Of a stretch of DNA of 64,000 bases, positions 36,164-46,800 are shown piece after piece; within the stretch, counting starts at the first letter, position 1; every line of letters begins with the position of its first letter. The notes beneath the pieces are model-generated. The model ran no database searches, was not told the origin of the DNA, and was given only the letters and a program-made list of their open reading frames with translations. Where the stretch lies: contig CAJXVC010000007.1 in assembly GCA_913060975.1 (NCBI GenBank), forward strand, positions 62,001-126,000. The letters are read 5' to 3'. Made by a program: the position numbers and the translations under genes. The DNA comes from an uncultured Gammaproteobacteria bacterium (GTDB lineage Bacteria; Pseudomonadota; Gammaproteobacteria; Pseudomonadales; Pseudohongiellaceae).

Positions 36164-36793
36164 CTATGACATCGAGCTGGAAGCGATGCGCCGCCGCCCG
36201 AAAGCCATGATCGCTCCTGTGTAAGTCATATAGGTGAGGAGAATGAGGCCGCTAATACCGAGTATGCGATCGGTCCAATAGAACCCTGTCCATTCCAGAT
36301 AGTGCCAGGAATAGATACGATCGATCCAGCACGAATCGCTGCCATACTGGGCAATATTCAGTGTGTTCCAGCTTACATCAATCTCAATACCGGTATCTGT
36401 CCAGGCACGATTGCCTTCGACGCGAACAATGCTGCCATAGCGGTCAGGATTAAACTGGAAGGCATCTTCCAGTAAGAGTGTGAGTTCTGGCGCTTCTGGA
36501 GGGGGCCAGGCTTCGCCATCTTCCCCATGCAGGTGCTGCCATCCCGACTCGGTTTGTACCAGCAAATGATTGCCCAATACGGATCGTAAATAACGTATTT
36601 CCACCCACTCCGGCTGCATAGTCACAGGCAGACTTGCGGGCAACTGATATTGTCGCACAGGGATGCGTTCGTAGGCCTCTGCATAGCCCGGGCGTACTAG
36701 AAAGAAAATCCCCGTTAATGACCAGGTTAGGAAGGGTAATAGAAGTGCGATACCCATTAAACGATGACGGCGCTGAATTTTTATCGTGGACAT
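36164..36793 (-). CDS. Small PepSY-type membrane protein
   Basis: 209 residues with two membrane helices (about 10-33, LMGIALLLPFLTWSLTGIFFLV; and 175-198, ILGISGLILLTYMTYTGAIMA) enclosing a periplasmic PepSY-like segment. The sequences HRLMGIALLLPFLTWSLTG and WTDRILGISGLILLTYMTYTGAIM match the first and last helices of PepSY_TM proteins such as that at 13284, with His in HRLMG and HYLEW. It is half the usual length, a single-unit version. A role in haem or iron reduction is possible. Confidence 0.8.
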   Translation of the reverse strand: MSTIKIQRRHRLMGIALLLPFLTWSLTGIFFLVRPGYAEAYERIPVRQYQLPASLPVTMQPEWVEIRYLRSVLGNHLLVQTESGWQHLHGEDGEAWPPPEAPELTLLLEDAFQFNPDRYGSIVRVEGNRAWTDTGIEIDVSWNTLNIAQYGSDSCWIDRIYSWHYLEWTGFYWTDRILGISGLILLTYMTYTGAIMAFGRRRIASSSMS

Positions 36794-37139
36794 GGGTGAT
36801 TCTAGGGCAGTGGTTATGAAGCTATTCAGTGAAAGTGCATGAGCAGGCGAACTGATAATTCTAAAGCGTCAGGCGATCTATACGCTATGGCCAAATTTCG
36901 GCGTTGGGAACTCATTGAGCATACTTTAAATTTAACATAATCAGGTTTCTTGATGGTCTTTTTAAAACGGTGAATGAATCGATGTGGCCAAAGCAAAAGG
37001 CGGTACTCAGCTTTGCAACCACTCAATAGCCCCGAGATTGGGGTGTTGGCGTTTATCGTGTCTGCGACAGTATGCCGCATTCCCTATCTGACTTTCCTAC
37101 CCTAGTATCGCAATCCTTCAATTAACTTGCAGTGCGGTC
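36794..37139. other. Intergenic region with no gene seen
   Basis: About 345 bases between the small PepSY gene and the EAL remnant. No coding frame, repeat or strong promoter was recognised. The missing 5' half of the EAL gene is not found here. Confidence 0.4.
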
Positions 37140-37760
37140 GGCGAATGGGTTTTGAGTGAGGCGTGCAAACAGGCGGTTGTCTGGCAAGAAGCGGGCATGC
37201 CTGCCATGCAGATGGCAGTCAATATTTCGCCTTTGCATATAAAGGATAGCTCATTGATCAACTCGGTGTCTGCGGCACTTGAAACATCAGGTTTGTCTCC
37301 AGAGCTGTTGACTCTCGAATTCACCGACACGGTGATTAAATTTAGAGGCGGACACCGGCATACGATTGAGAAGCTAAGCAGGCTAGGAATCAAGATCGCT
37401 GTTGAGAATTTTGGTAGCGGAATTGCCTCACTGGAGTCACTTAAACATCTGCCGCTTGAATACCTGAAAATACACCCAAGGTTCATCACTGATCTGATGG
37501 ACAATCCAGGCACAGCTAACCTGATCGGTCCTATGGTGAACCTGGCTAAAGCGTTAGGCTGTACGGTGATCGCAAAAGGTGTCGCATTTGAGCAGCAGGC
37601 ACAGTTGTTGGTTGGTATCGGTTGTAGTCTCGGTCAGGGAGGGTATTTGGGTAAAACTCTGTCGGGAAGTCAGCTTGCGGCCCAATTACAAGCTACAGTG
37701 TATAAAGGTGGCGCGGAATCCGTATTGTTTGGGGAGCAAGTAGTGAGTGAATTGAGCTAA
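37140..37760 (+). pseudogene. 5'-truncated, degenerate EAL-domain (c-di-GMP phosphodiesterase) remnant
   Basis: About 206 codons corresponding to the C-terminal two-thirds of an EAL domain. Similarity starts abruptly at GEWVLSEACKQ, the segment normally preceded by ~70 residues including the EAL motif, and the in-frame sequence upstream to the stop at 37089 is unrelated. Catalytic positions are changed: the DDFGTG motif reads ENFGSG, the Lys-Ile-Asp motif reads KIH, the EGVE motif reads KGVA, and the final QGY-F motif reads QGGYLGKTL. NIS (metal Asn) remains. There is no good start codon with a ribosome site; a TTG at 37152 is possible. It cannot hydrolyse c-di-GMP and is most likely a pseudogene whose frame has not yet decayed. 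Confidence 0.75.
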
Positions 37761-38021
37761 CACGTAAATCAGGTGTAGATCACATTCTCTGTCGAACCTG
37801 CACCGCATTCGCAGTGCAGATTTGACATATCACGCAGCTATTGTTGTATCGCTTGATGTGTACAGAACCCAGAGTTCATATTGACAGTATAGTAGCGCAG
37901 CGGAGCGTAAACTATTTATTAGATGTGGTTCGGAAATACCGTCATCGATGAAGCCAGATATGATGGGTAGGCTCTGTTACATCTCTGTGAATCCTGTCTG
38001 TGTATAGTGACACCAGAGCTT
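37761..38021. other. Convergent intergenic region
   Basis: 260 bases between the EAL remnant (plus strand) and proB (minus strand). A TTGACA occurs at about 37879 but no matching -10 is placed correctly. No clear terminator for proB was recognised. Confidence 0.3.
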
Positions 38022-39224
38022 TTACCGGTGACTTACCTCGGGCTGCTCCCAGGGCAAGTGATGGTCTTGAAGTACAACGAGATTGTTATTGTTAACAAGA
38101 CGAGACTCTTCTTCATAACCCAGCAGTTCTACGACGGGTCGGTCAGGATTTCGCGCGATGAGGCTCGCCTCATCAGAAGAAATGTTTGCCAGTCCCCGCG
38201 CTCGCTCTTCACCTTTTTCATCATATATATGCAGTACATCGGCCTTCTGAAATGCACTATGGAAAGCGACGATGTCCTTGCAGGCTATTCCTTCTCCCTT
38301 ATCCTCCAATGCATCTGCGGCTTCTTGATTGATGACGACGCTACCGGCCATCTGCAGACGATTGGTTAGCCAAACTTTCCAATTGGAATTGGGCTTGATT
38401 TTGGCAATGCAGCGGGTATGTGGCCGCTCATTGTTGAGTATAGAGGAAACCGGGCTATCAATTGTCCCGCGTGAAATAAGTGTTGTGCAGCCGGCATGCT
38501 GTGCCATATTGGCTGCTTGCATTTTGGTTAACATTCCGCCGCTGCCTAGCTGGCTGGTTCCGGTTGTGACGGCGAGGTATTCACTGACGTCATCAACGAC
38601 TTCTACTAGTTTGGCGCCGGGCTCGGACGGATTGCGATCATAAAGACCATCGACGCTGGTTAGTATCACCAAATGCCGAGCGTCGATCATCTGTGCGACA
38701 CTGGCGGCCAGTCGGTCGTTATCGCCTACGCGGATCTCTTGCGTAGTAACTGTGTCATTCTCATTTACTATTGGTACTACACCGTGCTCTAACAGGGAAT
38801 GCACAGTATTTTTGGTATTCAAAAAACGCCGGCCCTGATCGAGATCGTCCAGAGTGATCAGTACCTGAGCAATATCGAACCCATTTTCCAGAGCAATCTG
38901 TTTGTAGGCGTTGAGAAGTATGGGTTGACCACAGGCAGCCGCAGCCTGCTTGTCCTGAACGCTGGCACTTTCTGGTGTTTCATTAAGGGAATTCAATCCA
39001 AGGGCGACAGAGCCAGACGAGGCAAGAACGACTTCATAGCCTTGCTTTTTCAAATAGGCGATATCGCTAAGCAGGCCGTGCATGAACGCATAACGGGGCT
39101 TGAGATGCTCTTCGCTGGCCAGAAGACTGGACCCCACCTTGATAACGACTCGTTCTACGCGTTTTCCCTGCTGTTTTTGTTGCGCGCTGTGGCGGTCGAA
39201 TAATTCGCGTACGCGAGAGCTCAT
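38022..39224 (-). CDS. proB: Glutamate 5-kinase
   Basis: 400 residues; phosphorylates glutamate in the first step of proline synthesis, cytoplasmic. The ATG at 39224 (MSSRVRELF...) has AAGGA seven bases upstream; the frame runs open further but without similarity. The amino-acid-kinase domain (about 22-290) has VVIKVGSSLL, VLASSGSVALGL, ILLNAYKQIALENG, VPIVNENDTVTT, VGDNDRLAASVA, and GTSQLGSGGMLTKMQAA. The C-terminal ~75 residues are a PUA domain (GSVVINQEAADALEDKGEGI). Feedback inhibition by proline is a family property. Divergent from proC across an AT-rich 725-bp gap. Confidence 0.95.
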   Translation of the reverse strand: MSSRVRELFDRHSAQQKQQGKRVERVVIKVGSSLLASEEHLKPRYAFMHGLLSDIAYLKKQGYEVVLASSGSVALGLNSLNETPESASVQDKQAAAACGQPILLNAYKQIALENGFDIAQVLITLDDLDQGRRFLNTKNTVHSLLEHGVVPIVNENDTVTTQEIRVGDNDRLAASVAQMIDARHLVILTSVDGLYDRNPSEPGAKLVEVVDDVSEYLAVTTGTSQLGSGGMLTKMQAANMAQHAGCTTLISRGTIDSPVSSILNNERPHTRCIAKIKPNSNWKVWLTNRLQMAGSVVINQEAADALEDKGEGIACKDIVAFHSAFQKADVLHIYDEKGEERARGLANISSDEASLIARNPDRPVVELLGYEEESRLVNNNNLVVLQDHHLPWEQPEVSHR

Positions 39225-39949
39225 AGTTTTCCTTGCTGCTTCCGTTAGTTGTGGCTTTCTGAGTGATAAAAAAAAAGACCGATCAGCTCGGCGCTGACTT
39301 GGTCTCATTCTGACTATTCGATAATGGCTGGTTGTTAATATTAATTTGCAGTTTCGATCATATTTTTGAATGATATTTCAATTAATATAATTGCAATTAA
39401 CAAGCTTTCAATTAATAAATATATTGTTCGTTAAATGGCCGTTAACGTCGTTAATTAAGGGACAAAGTAAGCAAAAAACAATTAATTAATCGTTAAGTGA
39501 ATTATCAGGATAGTGGGTTAGCTTGATTAAAAACTGCGGCAATTGTAGACTACTCGGCTCTTTATTTCAACTTGAGTGCTGTTTTGTGGGCTGCGCCTTG
39601 TGTACAAGTCCAATCTTGACGGCGATGAAGGCAGCGATGAAAAAACTGTATTCGATGCATGGGTATCGTTTAGCTATTTTTAACTATCGATTCACTGTCG
39701 GATAACTACGGCATCGCTCTGCGATGATCGTCTTTGAGCGCAGTTAGTATTTTCAGTGAGCAAGTTGAATGAGATATTTTAATGATCGGTCCACGCTGCC
39801 ATGGTAATGTGATCGAGCATTGCAGCTGACAGTTTCAAGACGAGATTAGCACGCTGTTAAGAGACTGCTGAGAAGATCAAACAGAATAAGCGAAGAGTTT
39901 GGCAGCGTATAACCATATAACCAATGCTTAAATTAGCAAGAGGCATACT
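39225..39949. promoter_or_regulatory. AT-rich divergent regulatory region between proB and proC
   Basis: 725 bases without a gene. From about 39340 to 39520 it is very AT-rich with a recurrent ATTAAT/CAATTAA motif (for example TTTCAATTAATATAATTG, CAATTAACAAGCTTTCAATTAAT, CAATTAATTAATCG), unlike its flanks. A GTTAACG palindrome also occurs. This is the likely promoter and operator zone for both arms of the proline locus; repeated AT boxes suggest a nucleoid protein or Lrp/ArgR-like regulator, which is inference. Confidence 0.5.
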
Positions 39950-40753
39950 TTGAAATCTATGACACGCGTCCTTATGGCCGGTTGCGGCAATATGGGCGGT
40001 GCCCTTCTCAGTCAGTGGCTGCAACAGCCAGGCTTCGAATTTACCGTGATTAGTCCTTCCAATCGTCGCTGTCCGGATGGTGTGCGCGTGGAAAACGACG
40101 TCAGCAAGCTAGAGGGTCAGCAATTTGATCTGATAGTGGTCGCGGTGAAACCTCAACTCATTAATGATGTCATCCCCGCCTATACAAACCTGTTAGCTGC
40201 CGATGGTTGTTTCGTCTCCATGGCTGCCGGGTTTTCTGTAAGCTCATTGGAGAAACTGATAGGTCTAAAAAACGGTCCAGTACCTGTTATACGCATCATG
40301 CCCAATATGCCGGTCAGCATCGGCAAGGGTGTTAGTGCGCTCTACGCTAACGATAAAGCAGGCCAGTCGCACAAGGATCGGGTTGCTGATCTTATGCAAG
40401 CAACCGGGCAATTAATCTGGGTGGCTGACGAAGATGCTATCGATCGTTTTACTGCTATCGCCGGCAGTGGCCCGGGTTACGCATTTGAGATTGCGCGCTG
40501 CTGGGTTCAGGCGGGCCAAGCGCTTGGCTTCTCCGAACAAGAAGCTAAAGAAATGGTGCTGCAAACACTGCTTGGTTCTGCGGAAATGGCACTTGCCAGT
40601 GATTCATCGCTTGCGGATCTGCGCAATGGTGTGACCAGCAAGAACGGAACCACAGCGGCCGGGCTCAATGCACTTAATGGTGGCGGCGACCTGGACAGGT
40701 TGCTCCAACAGACACTGGATGCGGCATATTCCCGGGCTGTGGAGCTGCGCTGA
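39950..40753 (+). CDS. proC: Pyrroline-5-carboxylate reductase
   Basis: 267 residues; reduces P5C to proline with NAD(P)H. The TTG at 39950 is preferred because AAGAGG lies six bases upstream; an ATG three codons later would be 15 bases away. Seen: Rossmann start VLMAGCGNMGGALLSQWL, VAVKPQ, RIMPNMPVSIGKGVSALY, and the C-terminal dimer domain with GSGPGYAFEIARCWVQAGQALG and SKNGTTAAGL. First gene of the likely proC-proA-putP-putA run. Confidence 0.94.
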   Translation: MKSMTRVLMAGCGNMGGALLSQWLQQPGFEFTVISPSNRRCPDGVRVENDVSKLEGQQFDLIVVAVKPQLINDVIPAYTNLLAADGCFVSMAAGFSVSSLEKLIGLKNGPVPVIRIMPNMPVSIGKGVSALYANDKAGQSHKDRVADLMQATGQLIWVADEDAIDRFTAIAGSGPGYAFEIARCWVQAGQALGFSEQEAKEMVLQTLLGSAEMALASDSSLADLRNGVTSKNGTTAAGLNALNGGGDLDRLLQQTLDAAYSRAVELR

Positions 40754-40857
40754 TCGCAATCTGCTGGCGAAAGGCGTTAGCGATTCTCGCTTTCCATGGC
40801 CTTTCGTCTGCTCAACCCTTGAACTAATTTCAAAGACACATTCGTCAGGAGTCAAAC

Positions 40858-42168
40858 GTGACAGTTTCTCTAGCTATTGCTGAGACCGAAGAAAATAACA
40901 CCGCTGCCGGACAGGCAGTAAACAGTAAAGACTATGTGCAGCAGCTTGGCAGCCAGGCCCGCGCCGCAGCACGCACATTAGCAGTGGCAACCACTGAGCA
41001 AAAGAACAAGGCTTTGGAGCTGGCCGCCGACGCTCTTGAGGCCAATACGCAGGCGCTGCTCGATGCCAATGCCATCGATGTCGCCAGTGTCGCAGACAAA
41101 GGCAAAACGGAGGCATTCATTGATCGCCTCAAGCTGGACAACGAACGCATTACCGGTATTGCGCAAGCCTTACGGGAAATCGCCGCATTGCCGGACCCGG
41201 TCGGCAGAACGCTCTATACATCGCAGCGGCCCAATGGCTTGCAAATAAGGCGCGTGGCAACGCCAATTGGTGTCATCGGTATGATCTACGAGTCGCGCCC
41301 CAATGTCGGTGCCGATGCCGGGGCGCTTTGTCTGAAGTCGGGCAATGCCGTCATTCTTCGCGGTGGTTCCGAAAGCCTCAATTCGACCAGAGTGATAGTG
41401 TCTTGCTTGGCCAAAGGCCTCGAAGCGGCTGGTCTACCTCAGTCCTGCGTGCAGTTTATCGATACACCTGATCGCAGCGCCGTTGCGGAGTTGCTGCGTT
41501 GTACCGAATTCGTCGATCTGGTGATCCCCAGAGGCGGACGCGGTCTGGTTGAATTGGTGCGTGATCAAGCGCAAGTCCCAACACTGTTACACCTTGATGG
41601 CAACTGCCATACTTATGTGCATGCTGCGGCCGATCTTGCCAAAGCGGTAGAAGTTGTGCGCAACGCCAAACTGCGCCGCCCCGGTATTTGTGGCGCCACA
41701 GAGTCTCTGGTAGTAGATCAGTCTATAGCCGCCGACTTCTTGCCCATGTTGGCAGAGCGTCTGAAGGAGTGTGAGATCAGGGGTGATGAGTTGGCTATGC
41801 AATGTGATTCTCGCATTGTCGCAGCGCAAGAAAGTGATTGGGATACAGAATATCTGGGTGCGGTAATCTCAGTGAAAACTGTGTCAGACCTGCAAGAAGC
41901 CATAGACTTCATCGATGCTCACTCTTCCAGGCACACCGATGCTATCCTGACCGAGGACAAGAACGTTGCCGAGAATTTTATGCGGCGCATTGATTCGGCG
42001 GTCGTGATGCACAACGCCTCAACGCAGTTTTCCGATGGCGGTGAATTTGGTATGGGAGCGGAGATTGGTATTGCCACAGGTAAAATGCATGCTCGCGGGC
42101 CGGTAGGGCTTGAGCAGCTCACCAGCTTTAAATACGAAGTTCATGGCGATAGCCAGGTACGCGCCTGA
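40858..42168 (+). CDS. proA: Glutamate-5-semialdehyde dehydrogenase (gamma-glutamyl phosphate reductase)
   Basis: 436 residues; NADPH-dependent reduction of glutamyl phosphate, the second step of proline synthesis. The GTG at 40858 has CAGGAG six bases upstream. Family motifs: [56 protein letters not shown], and the catalytic Cys in [15 protein letters not shown]-terminal [30 protein letters not shown] is typical. 104 bases downstream of proC. Confidence 0.95.
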   Translation: MTVSLAIAETEENNTAAGQAVNSKDYVQQLGSQARAAARTLAVATTEQKNKALELAADALEANTQALLDANAIDVASVADKGKTEAFIDRLKLDNERITGIAQALREIAALPDPVGRTLYTSQRPNGLQIRRVATPIGVIGMIYESRPNVGADAGALCLKSGNAVILRGGSESLNSTRVIVSCLAKGLEAAGLPQSCVQFIDTPDRSAVAELLRCTEFVDLVIPRGGRGLVELVRDQAQVPTLLHLDGNCHTYVHAAADLAKAVEVVRNAKLRRPGICGATESLVVDQSIAADFLPMLAERLKECEIRGDELAMQCDSRIVAAQESDWDTEYLGAVISVKTVSDLQEAIDFIDAHSSRHTDAILTEDKNVAENFMRRIDSAVVMHNASTQFSDGGEFGMGAEIGIATGKMHARGPVGLEQLTSFKYEVHGDSQVRA

Positions 42169-42229
42169 TTGCAACTTGGCATATAGCCGCACCAAAATAT
42201 TGGTTACACCTTAATAAAGGAAGTTAACA

Positions 42230-43759
42230 ATGTCTGATCCAGCAATCATCTCTCTGATTGGCTATTTCGTCCTCATGATGGCGATAGGTGTTTATGCCTA
42301 TCGCAAATCAACCAGCGATGTTTCTGAATACATGCTGGGTGGCAGGAATTTACACCCGGCAGTAGGGGCACTCTCTGCAGGTGCTTCAGACATGAGTGGC
42401 TGGATGCTGATGGGCTTGCCCGGTGCTATCTATCTGTCTGGATTTAGCGCCGTCTGGATTGCTGTGGGTTTGACCATAGGCGCGTACTTTAACTACCGTC
42501 TGGTAGCGCCGCGCCTACGTGTCTACACCGAGCTTGCTGATGATGCCATCACCATTCCGGATTTTTTCGAAAAGCGCTTTCACGATTCATCCAGGTGGCT
42601 GCGCGTTATTTCTTCAGTAGTCATTGTTATCTTTTTCACTCTGTATACGTCTTCCGGTGTCGTGGCCGGCGGAAAACTTTTCGAGGCTTCGTTCGGATTG
42701 AGTTATGAGTTAGGTCTGTTTCTCACAGCGGGTGTAGTCGTGGCCTATACTTTGTTTGGCGGATTTCTGGCCGTGAGTCTTACCGACTTCGTGCAGGGCT
42801 GCATCATGTTTATCGCGCTCATTCTGGTGCCACTGGTTGCGCTGAGTAATGTGGGAGGGTTTGACGCCTTGTCGCAATCAGTTTCCTCCGTTGATGCGGA
42901 TCTACTCAGTTGGACTACTGGCGTAACCACGCTTGGGCTTATCTCCAGTTTATCCTGGGGGCTGGGCTATTTTGGTCAACCACATATTATTGTGCGCTTT
43001 ATGGCAATCAGGTCAGTACCGGATATGGCTGTCGCGCGCCGCATCGGCATGAGTTGGATGGTTGTAGCCGTGGTTGGCGCTGTTGCCACCGGAATAGTAG
43101 GCCTGGGTTATGTGATAGCGACTGACGCTACATTGGCCGACCCGGAAACTGTATTTATTTTTCTGTCCCAGACACTTTTCCATCCACTGATTGGCGGCTT
43201 TCTACTCGCTGCGATTCTTGCCGCGATTATGAGCACGATATCTTCGCAGCTACTGGTTTCATCCAGCTCGCTGACGGAAGATTTTTACAAGACTTTTGTA
43301 CGCAGTTCGGCGAGTCAGAAAGAACTGGTGTTAGTAGGGCGCCTGTCAGTATTGGCAGTGTCTATGGTGGCAATTGCACTTGCGTTTGACAGCTCATCCT
43401 CGATTCTGTCTCTGGTGAGTAATGCCTGGGCGGGTTTCGGTGCGGCATTCGGGCCTATCATTCTGCTTGGCTTGTTCTGGGGCCGTTTTAATCGACAGGG
43501 TGCGCTGGCTGGCATGATCAGCGGCGCCGTTGTCGTGCTGTTCTGGATTTATGCGCCCATTGAAATTTCAGGTCAGAATCTGTCGGGGCATTTATATGAG
43601 ATCGTCCCGGGATTTATTGTCGCTACAATAGCGGCAATCGTCGCGACTTTGCTGACCGATGCGCCTTCAGCGGCAATCAGCGAGCGCCATGAAGAAATGA
43701 CCGCATCCTTGGAAGCTCAGCTACACAATACTGGTTCGGCTGTGCCCGGCGCCGCCTGA
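42230..43759 (+). CDS. putP: Sodium/proline symporter
   Basis: 509 residues with 13 predicted membrane helices, SSS family. Highly PutP-like: YMLGGRNLHPAVGALSAGASDMSGWMLMGLPGAIYLSG (sodium and proline site segment), GAYFNYRLVAPRLRVYTE, ITIPDFFEKRF, SWGLGYFGQPHIIVRFMAIRS and AAIMSTISSQLLVSSSSLTEDFYKT. It imports proline with Na+. 61 bases after proA with AAAGGAAG before ATG, so transcription with the biosynthetic genes is plausible. Confidence 0.95.
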   Translation: MSDPAIISLIGYFVLMMAIGVYAYRKSTSDVSEYMLGGRNLHPAVGALSAGASDMSGWMLMGLPGAIYLSGFSAVWIAVGLTIGAYFNYRLVAPRLRVYTELADDAITIPDFFEKRFHDSSRWLRVISSVVIVIFFTLYTSSGVVAGGKLFEASFGLSYELGLFLTAGVVVAYTLFGGFLAVSLTDFVQGCIMFIALILVPLVALSNVGGFDALSQSVSSVDADLLSWTTGVTTLGLISSLSWGLGYFGQPHIIVRFMAIRSVPDMAVARRIGMSWMVVAVVGAVATGIVGLGYVIATDATLADPETVFIFLSQTLFHPLIGGFLLAAILAAIMSTISSQLLVSSSSLTEDFYKTFVRSSASQKELVLVGRLSVLAVSMVAIALAFDSSSSILSLVSNAWAGFGAAFGPIILLGLFWGRFNRQGALAGMISGAVVVLFWIYAPIEISGQNLSGHLYEIVPGFIVATIAAIVATLLTDAPSAAISERHEEMTASLEAQLHNTGSAVPGAA

Positions 43760-43842
43760 ACGAAAAGCGAATTTACAAATAACCCTACTACAGTCAATCT
43801 ATATCAGGAGGATCTATCAGCTTCGCAGTCGAGTCGCCGAAG

Positions 43843-46800
43843 ATGTCAATCACAACGCCAAACAGTGACGAATTCAATCCCATTCGGGCTTTACATGTAG
43901 CCGATGAGGCCAATGTGCTTTCGGCATTGGTGAGTTCGTCCAACATCGACTACGGCATGCGGCGCAGCATACAGGACCGCGCCGTCAGCTTGATCGAGCG
44001 AATGCGAAGCGCCGGCAATCCCGGGCTGATGGAAATGTTTCTCGCCGAGTATGGCTTGTCCACGAACGAGGGCATCGCACTCATGTGTCTTGCCGAGGCG
44101 CTACTAAGGGTGCCGGACCCGGGCACGATCGATGAGTTGATTGAAGACAAAATAAGCCCCTACAACTGGCAATCTCATCTTGGTAAGTCTGGTTCTTCTC
44201 TGGTCAATGCCTCAACTGTCGCCCTCATGCTCACCGGTCGTGTCCTGGACGAAGATAATACCAGTAGCGTATCCGGCCTTTTAAACAGGACGGTAAAGAG
44301 GCTTGGTGAACCTGTGGTGCGCACAGCGGTCAGACAAGCGATGCGCGAAATGGGTAACCAGTTTGTCCTCGGTCAGAGTATCGATGAAGCAATCAAGCGC
44401 GGTCGTTCGGAAGTCAAACGCGGCTTTCTCTACTCTTACGACATGCTCGGCGAGGCGGCGCTCACGCAGGCGGATGCCGATGACTATTTCGAGTCTTACG
44501 CCAATGCCATCGCAGCAATTGGCGAGCAAGCAGAGGACAAGCCGATACCCGATCAACCCGGCATCTCGGTCAAACTATCGGCACTCCATCCGCGGTTTGA
44601 GTTTGCCAAGACTGAACGCTTACTCAACGAACTGGCACCACGTCTCAATGCACTGGCAAGGTTAGCCAAGAAATACAACTTGGGCCTGAATGTGGATGCG
44701 GAGGAAGCAAACCGTCTGGAGCCGCAGCTTATGGTAGTCAGGCAGGCATTGAGCGACCCGCAACTGTCTGATTGGGATGGCTTTGGTCTGGTTATTCAGG
44801 CTTATGGCAAGCGCGCTTCACTGGTCATCGACTGGTTCTATTCGCTGGCGCAAGAACTGGATCGCAAAGTCATGGTAAGGCTGGTTAAAGGCGCTTACTG
44901 GGACGCAGAGATCAAACAGGCGCAGGTCGATGGCGCCGAAGACTATCCGGTCTTTACTCGCCGGGTTGCTACTGATATCTCCTATACTTGCTGTGCTGCA
45001 AAACTGCTGCGCATGGCAGACAGAATCTATCCGCAATTCGCTACTCATAATGCCCAGACAGCGGCAGCAATTCTTGAGTTGGCAACAGACCTCAAGGCAT
45101 TTGAATTTCAACGCCTGCATGGCATGGGTGAGTCACTGCATAATCTGCTTCTCGAAGAGGAGGGCGCGCGTTGTCGTATCTATGCACCGGTTGGGCCCCA
45201 TAAAGATCTGCTGGCTTATCTTGTGCGGCGGCTATTGGAGAATGGCGCAAATTCATCATTCGTCCATCAGGTGATTGACCCGCAATTCACTGCGCAAGCA
45301 CTTGCGGCAGATCCATTCGACGGCTTGCACAAGGTACAAAGCGGACTACCTCGCGGCCTGCAACCGGCGAACGATCTCTACAGCCCTAACAGAAAAGCGG
45401 CACGCGGTTGGGACTTGCAGAACAGCGAAGTCGTTCGTCAAATAGATTTGGCGCGTGACAGATTTATCAAGCATTCATGGCAGGCCCAACCCCTGGTTGC
45501 CAATTCATTCAATGGCGAAGTGCCACGTCCCATTCATAATCCGGCATGTCGCGATGAAATTGTCGGTACTGTCGTCGATGCTACTGAAAACGATTGTGTT
45601 GTCGCTGCCAGTCACGCCAGGGCCTGGGAACACTCCGGTGGCCCCGATCGCGCCTTTTCATTACGTCGGGCTGCCGACCTCTATGAGACTCACTTCGGCG
45701 AGTTGTTTGCCTTGTTGACTCGAGAGGCGGGTAAAACCACCGCTGATGCAGTCGCCGAGCTACGCGAAGCAGTGGACTTTCTGCGTTACTACGCCAATCA
45801 GGTTGATAACAGCATCAGTACAAAGCCGCGTGGAGTGATCGCTTGTATATCACCATGGAATTTCCCGCTGGCGATATTCACCGGACAGGTCGCTGCTGCT
45901 TTGGCCGCTGGCAATGGTGTGCTGGCCAAGCCTGCTGAAACTACACCCTTGATCGCCAGTGCTGCAGTCAGTCTGCTGCATGATGCTGGTGTGCCAAGAA
46001 ACGTGCTCCAGCTATTACCCGGTGATGGGCAAGTAGGGCAGGCCCTGATTAAACAGACAGCAGTCAGAGGTGTGTGTTTTACAGGTTCCACGGCAACGGC
46101 ACAGGCGATCAACCGAAAGATGGCGGAGAACCTCGATCCAGGTGCGCCGCTGATCGCCGAAACGGGCGGCTTGAACGCCGCTTTGATAGATTCTACGGCG
46201 TTGCCAGAGCGGGCAGTTCGCGACACCATCGCGTCTGCTTTTCAATCTGCCGGTCAGCGCTGCTCGGCACTACGTGTGCTTTATGTTCAGGCGGATGTTG
46301 CAGATACCTTTCTGGAAATGCTGAAAGGCGCAATGGATGAATTGGATATCGGTGATCCATGGAATTTGGCCACGGATGTGGGGCCAATTATTAGCCAGCA
46401 AGCACAAAAAGACATTCAGGCGTATGTGAACAAGGCTCGCGAAGGTGGCCGCTTACTAAAGCAACTCAGAGTGCCAGATGGTGGCAATTTCGTCGGTCCG
46501 GCGGTTATTGAAGTTGACGGGATTCAGGATCTGGACAGAGAAATATTCGGCCCTGTGCTGCATGTCGTGCGCTTCAAAGCGGAAGCTTTTGATCGCGTGC
46601 TGGAAGATGTGAATAACAGTGGCTATGGGCTTACCTTCGGCTTGCACACACGCATTGATGATCGCGCCAAGACGATTTCCGATCGACTGCATATGGGCAA
46701 CATCTATGTAAACCGTAACCAGGTGGGTGCTGTCGTCGAATCCCAACCCTTCGGTGGTGAAGGGCTCTCTGGCACTGGTCCCAAAGCCGGGGGACCCTAC

